Assembly (NCBI GenBank): GCA_026391995.1
Contig: JAPLCY010000089.1
Coordinates: 1 to 5,430, forward strand
Direction: 5' to 3'
Length of the DNA: 5,430 nucleotides
DNA from: Candidatus Auribacterota bacterium
GTDB taxonomy: Bacteria; Auribacterota; Tritonobacteria; UBA1439
Shown here: in pieces, positions 1-5,430 of the stretch
Layout: each line of letters opens with the position of its first letter
How positions within the stretch are numbered: position 1 is the stretch's first letter
Program-made: the position numbers and the translations under genes
The notes under the pieces: model-generated
Seen by the model: only the letters and a program-made list of their open reading frames with translations
Database searches by the model: none
Told to the model about the DNA's origin: nothing

Positions 1-1078
1 GTGGCCCTCCACCGGCAACTACTGCCGCGGCGGCGCGTACGACGCCCATCTCCTCGGCTGCGAGTCGATCGCGATCCTCCCCGAGGGGATGAGCAAGGAG
101 CGCTTCGAGTGGCTCAGAAAGGTCGCCGGCGAGGTCATCGCGACGCCCGGCTCCGAGTCGAACGTGAAGGAGATCTACGACAAGTGCTGGGAGCTCAGGA
201 AGACACGGAAGGACATCGTCATCTTCAACCAGTTCGACGAGATGGGCAACCATCTGTGGCACTACGAGGTCACCGGCCACGCCATGGAGGAGGTGCTTAA
301 AAAGGAGATGCGGAAGGGCGACAACTACGCGGGCGTCGTCCTGACCACCGGCTCCGCGGGCACCATCGGCTGCGGCGATTACCTGAAGAAAATCTTCCCG
401 AAGAGCAAGATCGCCGCGGGCGAGGCATGGCAATGCCCGACATTGCTCCTCAACGGCTTCGGCGCCCACCGGATCGAGGGGATCGGCGACAAGCACGTCC
501 CCTGGATTCACGACATCCGCAACACCGACATGGTGATCGCCGCGGACGATGAGGATTGCATTAATATCATCCGCCTCTTCAACGAGCCGGTCGGCAGGAA
601 ATACCTCCAGGCGCAGGGCGTGCCGAAGGAATTCACGCAGAGGCTCGACCTGATCGGCATTTCCGGCGTGGGCAACATAGTGAGCGCGATCAAGTTCGCC
701 AAATACTACGAGCTCACGAAGAGGGATATCGTCCTCACGGTCCTCACCGACTCGATGGAGCTCTACGGGAGCCGGATCTGTGAGCTGCGCGAGCAGTTCG
801 GCGACTACCGTGAGGCCGACGCGGTCCGCGACTATCACAGGCATCTGATGGCGCTCACCACCGACCGGATGCTGGAGTTGGGTTACTGGGACCGCAAACG
901 GGTCCACAATCTCAAGTACTACACCTGGATCGAGCAGCAGGGCCGCCAACTCGAGGAGCTGAACGACCAGTGGTACCGCTTCCCCGAGTACTGGGACGAG
1001 ATCCACGGCCAGACGGACCAGATCGACGAGCTGATCAAGGAGTTCAACGCGAAGACCGGGCTTCTCAAGAAGCTCTGA
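1..1078 (+). CDS. Cysteine synthase-like PLP-dependent enzyme (fold type II), 5'-truncated by window edge
   Basis: The reading frame is open from base 2 to the TGA at 1076-1078, giving 358 residues; base 1 belongs to the previous codon. Landmarks of the CysK/cystathionine beta-synthase family appear in order. PSTGNYCRGGA (residues 2-12) sits where the substrate/PLP loop TSGNTG normally lies. FNQFDEMGN (about 76-84) and TGHAMEE resemble the CysK segment QQFxNPAN...TGPEI. GSAGTIG (117-123) is the PLP phosphate-binding loop. HRIEGIGDKHVP (156-167) matches the CysK motif HKIQGIGAGFVP. VLTDSMELY (247-255) matches the LPDSGERY region near the C-terminus of CysK. About 100 further residues, rich in Trp, Tyr and charged residues, extend past the usual CysK end. 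The Schiff-base lysine normally precedes the TSGNTG loop, so it must lie left of the window. ATG at 89 is internal, because strongly conserved sequence precedes it. The family performs beta-replacement or beta-elimination on serine or cysteine derivatives in the cytoplasm; the exact substrate cannot be told. Family call is firm, function is not. Confidence 0.9.
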   Translation, partial: WPSTGNYCRGGAYDAHLLGCESIAILPEGMSKERFEWLRKVAGEVIATPGSESNVKEIYDKCWELRKTRKDIVIFNQFDEMGNHLWHYEVTGHAMEEVLKKEMRKGDNYAGVVLTTGSAGTIGCGDYLKKIFPKSKIAAGEAWQCPTLLLNGFGAHRIEGIGDKHVPWIHDIRNTDMVIAADDEDCINIIRLFNEPVGRKYLQAQGVPKEFTQRLDLIGISGVGNIVSAIKFAKYYELTKRDIVLTVLTDSMELYGSRICELREQFGDYREADAVRDYHRHLMALTTDRMLELGYWDRKRVHNLKYYTWIEQQGRQLEELNDQWYRFPEYWDEIHGQTDQIDELIKEFNAKTGLLKKL

Positions 1079-1203
1079 TCAGTGCCGGGTGCAGAATAAG
1101 GGCGCTCCCAAGCTCGTATTCGAACACCTCATAAAGGGCGGGGGGCCGGTCCGATCGGATTCCTTGCCCATCGAAAATGCAATTAGTTTCATTATCGAGT
1201 AAG

Positions 1204-1221
1204 TGACTGGGCCACCGGTCA
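1204..1221 (+). repeat. Small stem-loop in spacer
   Basis: TGACTGG (1204-1210) pairs with CCGGTCA (1215-1221) around a four-base GCCA loop. This gives seven pairs in RNA, one of them G-U. It is not followed by a T-run, so it is not a standard terminator. It could be an operator, a weak transcript-end structure, or chance. Confidence 0.25.
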
Positions 1222-1252
1222 GGTAATTCGGGATAGATCCTCGATGTGGAAA

Positions 1253-1272
1253 ATGGAGCAGCGACTCTCCAT
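1253..1272 (+). repeat. Six-bp inverted repeat in spacer
   Basis: ATGGAG (1253-1258) and CTCCAT (1267-1272) are perfect inverted copies, separated by eight bases (centre spacing 14). The element lies about 110 bp upstream of the predicted -35 box of the next gene. It has the geometry of a regulator half-site pair, but nothing identifies a binding protein, and a 6-bp match can arise by chance. Confidence 0.2.
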
Positions 1273-1384
1273 CCCGGAGCGCTATTTACCCGTCGTTTAA
1301 TCATGACCTCGCCGTGCAGCCCACCGCCAGTAAATTCGGCGCATGGGGCGTCATAGCCGGGCAGGCCGGCACCCCTCTCCGTTC

Positions 1385-1412
1385 TGGACAGCGCGCCGCA
1401 TTTTACTAGAAT
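1385..1412 (+). promoter_or_regulatory. Predicted sigma-70-type promoter for the ATP-grasp gene
   Basis: TGGACA at 1385-1390 matches five of six bases of the -35 consensus TTGACA. TAGAAT at 1407-1412 matches five of six of the -10 consensus TATAAT. The spacer is 16 bp. Transcription would start near 1418-1421, leaving a leader of only about 12-15 bases before the ATG at 1433. The site lies in the AT-richer spacer directly upstream of the gene, which supports it. It is inferred from consensus only. Confidence 0.6.
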
Positions 1413-1432
1413 AGTAACCGTGGATACGCCCC

Positions 1433-2356
1433 ATGACTCGCGAGATTGATTTCGGCATTGCCTGGGAGTGGGAGCACGACGGGGATTTCATCGACCGCCT
1501 CGTCGAGGCCTGCCGCGCACGCACAATCGAGACCTGCGTCGTCGACCCCCGCAACTGCGCCGAGCTCACCCAGGCGGTGCTCCGGGACGAGCTTGTCTTC
1601 ACGACCTTCTTCGACCGCGCCTCGGATACCAACAGGGATTTCCTCCCCCTCGCCGGCGGACTGGTCCAGGACCACGCCTTCTTCATCAACCACCCCGCCG
1701 ATGTCGAGAAGGCGATCAACAAGGCCGCCATGCACCTCGAGTTCATCATGCACGGGATCAGCGTCCCCTACACCATCATCCTGCCCGTCTTTGAGAAGGA
1801 CCCCACGGATCGGATCATCAAGCTCGACACGGTGGGGATCCCGTTCATCGTGAAACCGGCGCACGGCGGGGGCGGGGTCGGGGTGCTGGTCGGTGCGCGG
1901 ACCCTCTCCGAGGTGATGGCCGCCCGCCAGGATTTCCAGGACGACCAGATATTGATCCAGGAGAATATCGTCCCGCGCATCATCGAGGGGAAACGGGCCT
2001 GGTTTCGTGTCTATTACATCGGGGGTGCGGTGACAATCTGCTGGTGGGATCCCGAGGCACATATCTACGGGAAGGTGACCCCCGAGGAATCCGCGCGATG
2101 GGGCCTGACCGAACTCGAGCGGATGGCCCGCGTCATACACTCCATCGCAAAGCTCAACTTCTTCTCCACGGAGATCGCCATCACCGAATCATTGCGCTTC
2201 GTGTCGGTGGATTACGTGAACGACCAGTGCGACATGCGCCTCAAATCGAAGGCGCCGGACGCCGTGCCTGACGAGGTGGTGGGGTTCGTCTGCGAGCAGC
2301 TGGCCGCATTCGTGGAGCGCTCGCTGGCGCAGAAGAGGGCTGCGGGAATAGCCTGA
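1433..2356 (+). CDS. ATP-grasp domain protein, substrate unknown
   Basis: This 307-residue protein has an ATP-grasp fold like RimK, D-Ala-D-Ala ligase and related carboxylate-amine ligases. The N-terminal 90 residues form the variable substrate-side domain. INKAAMHLEFIMHGISVP (95-112) is the helix and turn before the central domain, comparable to the family pattern DK...L...GIPVP. VKPAHGGGGVGV (140-151) is the Gly-rich ATP phosphate loop with Lys141. ILIQENIVPR (173-182) is the adenine-hinge strand with Glu177. FRVYYIGG (191-198) follows. FSTEIAIT (244-251) and SVDYVNDQCDMR (258-269) supply the likely Mg ligands Glu247, Asp260 and Asn263. All core residues are present, so it should bind ATP and form an acyl phosphate, then a peptide, amide or similar bond. 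No signal peptide or membrane helix is visible, so it is probably cytosolic. The ATG at 1433 is the only good start; upstream is a weak GGA eight bases away. It probably has its own promoter. Fold call is strong; no substrate is recognised. Confidence 0.88.
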   Translation: MTREIDFGIAWEWEHDGDFIDRLVEACRARTIETCVVDPRNCAELTQAVLRDELVFTTFFDRASDTNRDFLPLAGGLVQDHAFFINHPADVEKAINKAAMHLEFIMHGISVPYTIILPVFEKDPTDRIIKLDTVGIPFIVKPAHGGGGVGVLVGARTLSEVMAARQDFQDDQILIQENIVPRIIEGKRAWFRVYYIGGAVTICWWDPEAHIYGKVTPEESARWGLTELERMARVIHSIAKLNFFSTEIAITESLRFVSVDYVNDQCDMRLKSKAPDAVPDEVVGFVCEQLAAFVERSLAQKRAAGIA

Positions 2357-2370
2357 GGAAGGCCTAATAA

Positions 2371-2583
2371 TCAGAAGTTCACCCGGGCCCGGACGCCCGC
2401 GCCGTTATCCATCACCACCGGTTCGATGGCAATGGGGCGGTCAGCGGAGAGATGATAGAGCGAGACCGCGTGACCGTAGATGCGGCCGATCGCCGCGCCG
2501 GTAACCACGTCACTCACAAAGTGCTTGTTGTCCTCGATCCTCGTCCAGCCGACGAATATCGCCACCAGGTACAGTCCGGCATA
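2371..2583 (-). pseudogene. Remnant of PAP2-family (phosphatidic acid phosphatase type 2) phosphatase, C-terminus only
   Basis: On the minus strand an open frame of 70 codons runs from just after a TGA (2584-2586) to its own TGA (2371-2373). It reads YAGLYLVAIFVGWTRIEDNK at the start, then HFVSDVVTGAAIG. This is the last membrane helix and third signature motif of PAP2 phosphatases (SRxxxxxHxxxD), with Arg15, His21 and Asp25 in the right spacing and Thr14 in place of the usual Ser. It ends in NGAGVRARVNF, like the tails of PAP2 proteins that finish in an aromatic residue. Intact family members are usually about 170-280 residues and need motif one (KxxxxxxRP) and motif two (PSGH). Neither is present, because upstream the frame meets a stop and then the response regulator gene. 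A GTG at 2563-2565 could start a 64-residue product, but it has no clear ribosome site and could not be an active phosphatase. It is most likely a truncated gene left by a rearrangement. The absence of internal stops suggests the event is fairly recent, or that the fragment is kept. Confidence 0.75.
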
Positions 2584-2596
2584 TCAGAATATATAA

Positions 2597-3982
2597 TCAC
2601 CCGCTAATTTCGTACTTCTTCAGCTTGTACCAGAGGTTCCGCTCGCTTATACCGAGAAGTTTCGCCGCGCGCGCCTTGACCCCCTGCGCCTCCCGGAGCG
2701 CGCGGGCGATCATCCCTCGCTCCAGAGAGGAAACCGCGCCCTCCATGTCCGCGGGCGCCGTCTTCTCCGGCGCACCGGTGAGGCAGGGGGACTCTGTTGA
2801 ACCGTGGACAATCTCGGCCGGGAGATCATCCGGCCCGATCCGGCCGGTGCTGTTGAGCGCGACGGCCCGCTCGATCACGTTCTCCATCTCCCGCACATTC
2901 CCGGGCCATGGATACGCGCGCAGGGCTGCGAGCACCAGGGGATCACCGGGGAACGCCACCTCCTTCCCCCATTCCCTGGAGTACTTCGCGGTGAAGTGTT
3001 CCGCGAGGAGGGGAATGTCCTCCTGGCGCTCGCGAAGCGGCGGGATGGCGATGCCGACCACGTTCAGCCGGTAGTAGAGATCCTCGCGGAACGCCCCCTC
3101 GCGGATCATCTTCCTGAGATCCCGGTTCGTCGCCGCGATCACCCGCACGTTCACGCTGATCGTCTCGGGGCTGCCCACCTTCTCGAACTCCTTCTCCTGG
3201 AGAACCCGCAATATCTTGGCCTGGAGAACCGGCTCCATGTCCCCTATCTCATCAAAGAAGATGCTCCCCCCGTCGGCCTTTTCAAAGCGGCCCGTCCGTT
3301 CCGCCTCGGCCCCGGTAAACGCCCCCTTGGTATGCCCGAAGAGCTCGCTCTCAAGCAGCGTGGCTGGTATGGCCGCGCAGTTCACTGCGACAAAGAGGCG
3401 CTCACGCCGCGAGCTCTTCTCGTGGATCGACCGGGCAAGAAGCTCTTTCCCCGTCCCCGTCTCGCCATAGATGAGGACCGCGGCGTCGGTGGGCGCGACG
3501 CGGTCGATCATGGAGTGGATCTCCCCCATCCTCTCTCCCCGGCCGACAATATCCTGGACCTCGCGCTGCTGCCGCAGTTCCTCGCGCAGGAAGACGTTCT
3601 CCCGCTTGACCGTTTCCATCTCGAAGACGCGGGCGATGGCCATCTCGATGCTGTCAACGTCAAACGGCTTGAGGATGAAATCGCTCGCCCCCTGCTTCAT
3701 GGCCTCCACCGCGTTTTTGATGGTCCCGAAGGCGGTCATGATCACCACCGGCGTCCGCATACCCCGCCGCCGCATCTCGCCGAGCAGATCGATACCGCTC
3801 AACCCCCCCGGCATCTTGAGATCGGTCAGCACCATGTCGATGCGCTTCTGGCCAAGCTGCCGCAGCGCCTCTTCGGCGTTGTCCGCCAGCAGCGGCTCAT
3901 ACCCCATCCGGTCGAGCATTATCTTCGCGAGCTTGAGCATGTTCTGCTCGTCGTCGACCACCAGTATCCTTTTTTTCATCAT
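2597..3982 (-). CDS. Sigma-54-dependent response regulator (NtrC/AtoC class)
   Basis: From the ATG at 3982 the protein has 461 residues, normal for the class. The receiver domain (3-120) has the acidic pair Asp10/Asp11, the phosphorylated Asp54 in TDLKMP, Thr83 and Lys105. The AAA+ domain (about 145-375) has Walker A GETGTGKE (173-180), GAFTGA (220-225) that contacts sigma-54, Walker B SIFFDEIG (240-247), RVIAATNRDL (280-289) and FREDLYYRLNV (298-308) with arginine-finger residues. The C-terminus (about 416-461) is a Fis-type helix-turn-helix ending GISERNLWYKLKKYEI, typical of the AtoC/ZraR group. A linker of about 35 residues separates it from the ATPase. Every residue needed for activity is present. 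Once phosphorylated by the kinase encoded just upstream, it should form a hexamer, bind enhancer sites and hydrolyse ATP to open sigma-54 promoters. Start choice: ATG at 3982 or 3979, preceded by GGGGGA, gives the family-typical MKKRILVVDDE; a GTG at 3997 overlapping the kinase stop would add five residues. Targets are unknown. Confidence 0.95.
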   Translation of the reverse strand: MMKKRILVVDDEQNMLKLAKIMLDRMGYEPLLADNAEEALRQLGQKRIDMVLTDLKMPGGLSGIDLLGEMRRRGMRTPVVIMTAFGTIKNAVEAMKQGASDFILKPFDVDSIEMAIARVFEMETVKRENVFLREELRQQREVQDIVGRGERMGEIHSMIDRVAPTDAAVLIYGETGTGKELLARSIHEKSSRRERLFVAVNCAAIPATLLESELFGHTKGAFTGAEAERTGRFEKADGGSIFFDEIGDMEPVLQAKILRVLQEKEFEKVGSPETISVNVRVIAATNRDLRKMIREGAFREDLYYRLNVVGIAIPPLRERQEDIPLLAEHFTAKYSREWGKEVAFPGDPLVLAALRAYPWPGNVREMENVIERAVALNSTGRIGPDDLPAEIVHGSTESPCLTGAPEKTAPADMEGAVSSLERGMIARALREAQGVKARAAKLLGISERNLWYKLKKYEISG

Positions 3983-3997
3983 CGCATCCCCCGTCAC
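3977..3997 (-). promoter_or_regulatory. Coupled start region of the response regulator
   Basis: On the minus strand the kinase stop TGA (3994-3996) overlaps a possible GTG start (3995-3997) by the GTGA arrangement. It is followed by GGGGGA (3992-3987) and two consecutive ATG codons at 3982 and 3979. The purine run is four and seven bases from these, so 3979 has the better spacing and 3982 is also possible. Either way the two genes are one operon, and ribosomes finishing the kinase can restart here. Confidence 0.6.
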
Positions 3998-5430
3998 CCT
4001 GCCGGAAGCGAGACGGTCACGGTCGTCCCCTTCCCCGGAGCGCTGGCGACCTCAATGCGCCCCTTGTGCGCCTCGATAATACGGTACGCGACCGCCAGCC
4101 CCAACCCCGACCCGCTCTCGCGCGTGGTGAAAAATGGATCAAAGATGTTCGGGAGGATCTTCTCGTCGATCCCCTTGCCCGTGTCGCTGATCCGCACCGT
4201 GACGGTCTTCCCGTCGCCGCGCGCGGTGGCAAGCGTGAGACTCCCCTCCCCGTCCATCGCCTGCACGGCGTTCAGGATAAGGTTCAGAAATACCTGACAG
4301 AGCTGCCCGCGATCCCCCGCAACGGGTGGCAGGGCGCGGTCATACAACCTGACCACCCCCGCCTCCCTGATCCAATGAGGTGGCCCGGCTAGGGCCAGCG
4401 CCCGATCGAGGACGTCGTGCACGTCGCACGGGGCGATATCAGCCATGGACGGTTTGGCGAAATCGAGGAGGCGCGTGACCACCCGATTCAACCGGTCTAC
4501 CTCCTCGATCAGGAATTCGGCGAGCTGGCGGTTCTCCCCTCCCTCGGGGGCGTTGCGCCTGATCATGTCGGCGGAGGTCTTCATAATCCCGAGCGGATTT
4601 CGGATCTCGTGCGCCACGCCCGCCGCGAGCGTGCCGATCGCCGCCAGTTTCTCGGATTGAAAGAGCCGCTGCTCGAGCCCCTTGGTCTCGCTAATATCCT
4701 TGGCATATTCGATGACGTACCGCACCCGCCCCTGCTCCTCGGCAAGCGGAAAGATATAGATCTGCATATCCCGCGTGCCCCAGCGGAGCTGCGCCGAGGC
4801 GGCCGTCCCGTTCGTAAAGGTGTCGGCGGCCGGGCAGCCGGCGCAGGGGGTGTCGCTGCCGTTGTAGGAGCGATGGCACCGGCTCCCGACCAGCTCCGCC
4901 TCCCGCCGCCTCACACTGCCGGCGATGCCCGCGTTGGCGTTGAGTATGGTGTAGGAGCGGTCGATGATCGAGATGCCGTCGGTGATGCCGTCAAAAAGCC
5001 GTTTCAGGCGCCGGCTTGATTCCTCGAGCTCTCGCGTGCGCTCGCGCACACGCTCCTCGAGCTCACGGTAGGATGTCTTGAGCTTCGATGCCATCGCGTT
5101 GAAGTGGGCGGCGAGATCCTCGAGCTCGTCGCCGGTATCCATGACCAGCCGGTGATCGAAGTTGCCGTCGCCGATGAGCCGCGCGCCATGATCCAGCTCC
5201 CGGATTGGGCGCGAGAATGAGCGGGAGAGATAGAGCGCGAGGACCAGCCCCGAGGTGAGCGTCATCACCGCGCCCACAAGGGTGAACTTCCGCGCCCGCC
5301 CTTCGGCAACCGCCGCCATCTCGACAGCGATCACCCCCTGCTGCTGCGCCAGATCCCGCAGCTCGACGATCCGCTCGAGCGCCCGGTCCTTTGACCGCAT
5401 GAGCTGTTCCGAAAGCTTTTTCAAACGCGC
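3994..5430 (-). CDS. Membrane sensor histidine kinase (TM-HAMP-PAS-HisKA-HATPase), N-terminus beyond window
   Basis: The frame is open to the right edge, so the start is outside. A TTG at 5422-5424 is unlikely to be the true start, because a first membrane helix should precede it. Counting from that codon: a charged helix (1-46, probably the end of the extracytoplasmic sensor), a transmembrane helix (about 48-67), HAMP (about 66-118, with SRPIREL and GDELEDLAAHFNAM), a coiled coil (about 112-142), a PAS domain (about 143-250), then HisKA with VAHEIRNPLG holding the phosphorylated His272. The ATPase domain shows the N-box NLILNAVQAM (381-390), the G1 box SDTGKGID (413-420), the F-box FDPFFTT (428-434) and the G2 box GSGLGLA (438-444). 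It resembles the NtrB/AtoS/ZraS type of kinase that pairs with NtrC-class regulators. The regulator gene overlaps its stop, so they form one operon. The PAS domain carries Cys183, Cys194 and Cys197 as C-x10-C-x2-C, which may bind metal, heme or respond to redox. The signal sensed is unknown. Confidence 0.93.
   Translation of the reverse strand, partial: ARLKKLSEQLMRSKDRALERIVELRDLAQQQGVIAVEMAAVAEGRARKFTLVGAVMTLTSGLVLALYLSRSFSRPIRELDHGARLIGDGNFDHRLVMDTGDELEDLAAHFNAMASKLKTSYRELEERVRERTRELEESSRRLKRLFDGITDGISIIDRSYTILNANAGIAGSVRRREAELVGSRCHRSYNGSDTPCAGCPAADTFTNGTAASAQLRWGTRDMQIYIFPLAEEQGRVRYVIEYAKDISETKGLEQRLFQSEKLAAIGTLAAGVAHEIRNPLGIMKTSADMIRRNAPEGGENRQLAEFLIEEVDRLNRVVTRLLDFAKPSMADIAPCDVHDVLDRALALAGPPHWIREAGVVRLYDRALPPVAGDRGQLCQVFLNLILNAVQAMDGEGSLTLATARGDGKTVTVRISDTGKGIDEKILPNIFDPFFTTRESGSGLGLAVAYRIIEAHKGRIEVASAPGKGTTVTVSLPAG

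Larger units (their letters stand above)
1079..1432. other. 354-bp AT-richer intergenic spacer
   Basis: No convincing gene was found on either strand. GC over 1161-1260 is 46 of 100, clearly below the flanking genes. Short inverted repeats occur at 1150-1159 (perfect 10-bp palindrome TCCGATCGGA), 1204-1221, 1253-1272 and 1356-1370 (GCCGG/CCGGC, 5-base loop). None is followed by a T-run, so no intrinsic terminator for the upstream PLP enzyme gene is evident. A plus-strand frame from about 1083 to 1202 reads as plausible protein, but it has no start codon and weaker third-position GC than the neighbouring genes. The right end carries the promoter at 1385-1412. The spacer therefore probably separates two transcription units. 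Confidence 0.7.

Noticed and set aside
1..300. Plus-strand frame beginning with GTG at base 1
   Set aside because: It is an Arg-rich shadow of the PLP enzyme frame, which carries the conserved motifs from base 2 onward.
1065..1304. Minus-strand open frame of 79 codons over the spacer
   Set aside because: There is no recognisable motif, no ribosome site was identified, it overlaps the end of the PLP enzyme gene, and the low-GC composition is unlike the coding DNA here.
1079..1432. Possible -24/-12 (sigma-54) promoter as a target of the regulator
   Set aside because: Reading for TGGCAC-N5-TTGC spacing, with GG and GC ten bases apart, found no acceptable match. The only good promoter there is sigma-70-like.
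1406..2140. Minus-strand open frame of 244 codons
   Set aside because: It is antisense to the ATP-grasp gene. Its Asp/Gly/Val-rich composition without motifs fits a shadow frame, whereas the plus strand shows a full ATP-grasp signature.
2383..2392. Perfect 10-bp palindrome CCGGGCCCGG near the convergent gene ends
   Set aside because: It was considered as a bidirectional terminator, but it has no loop and no T-run on either side, and it lies inside the PAP2 remnant reading frame. It is expected by chance in GC-rich DNA.
2804..4297. Long plus-strand open frame of nearly 500 codons
   Set aside because: It lies antisense to the response regulator and kinase, whose domains and motifs are unmistakable. 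The translation is rich in Pro, Arg, His and Leu with no family motif, which is typical of an antisense shadow in GC-rich DNA.
1..5430. tRNA, rRNA, CRISPR arrays, insertion sequences
   Set aside because: No repeat-spacer pattern, transposase motifs, terminal inverted repeats or structured RNA genes were seen. Almost the whole window is accounted for by protein genes.

Overview
The window is 5.4 kb of GC-rich, densely coding bacterial DNA. It holds two plus-strand genes on the left and a minus-strand two-component operon on the right, and the two halves converge near 2360. The organism is probably a Gram-negative-type bacterium or a candidate-phylum relative. Support for this is high GC by eye (strong G/C at codon third positions), a sigma-54 activator of the NtrC/AtoC class, and a membrane histidine kinase with HAMP and PAS domains. 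The sequence alone does not allow a species or phylum call.

Left half. Bases 1-1078 are the 3' part of a fold-type II PLP enzyme related to cysteine synthase. Its N-terminus, with the PLP lysine, lies off the left edge. A 354-bp AT-richer spacer (1079-1432) follows. It contains small inverted repeats and, at its right end, a good sigma-70-like promoter. That promoter reads into an ATP-grasp-fold protein of unknown substrate (1433-2356). An amino-acid-making PLP enzyme beside an ATP-grasp ligase is a plausible small-molecule pairing, but the sequence does not prove the link.

Right half. The minus strand carries a sensor histidine kinase (3994-5430, running off the right edge), then a sigma-54-dependent response regulator (about 2597-3982). 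The kinase reading frame ends at or inside the regulator's start region, so the pair is translationally coupled. The kinase has a transmembrane helix, HAMP, coiled coil, a PAS domain with a C-x10-C-x2-C cysteine cluster, HisKA and HATPase_c. The regulator has a receiver, an AAA+ domain with GAFTGA, and a Fis-type HTH. The likely scheme is that the kinase senses an envelope or redox signal and phosphorylates the regulator, which activates sigma-54 promoters. I found no -24/-12 promoter in this window, so the targets are elsewhere.

Junction. Between the regulator's stop codon and the end of the ATP-grasp gene lies a 70-codon remnant of a PAP2-type phosphatase. It retains the last catalytic motif and the C-terminal tail, but the first two motifs are gone. 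This looks like a rearrangement scar and is the clearest genomic oddity here. I do not see a clearly new multi-gene system. The most open questions are the substrate of the ATP-grasp/PLP pair and the ligand of the cysteine-bearing PAS domain.
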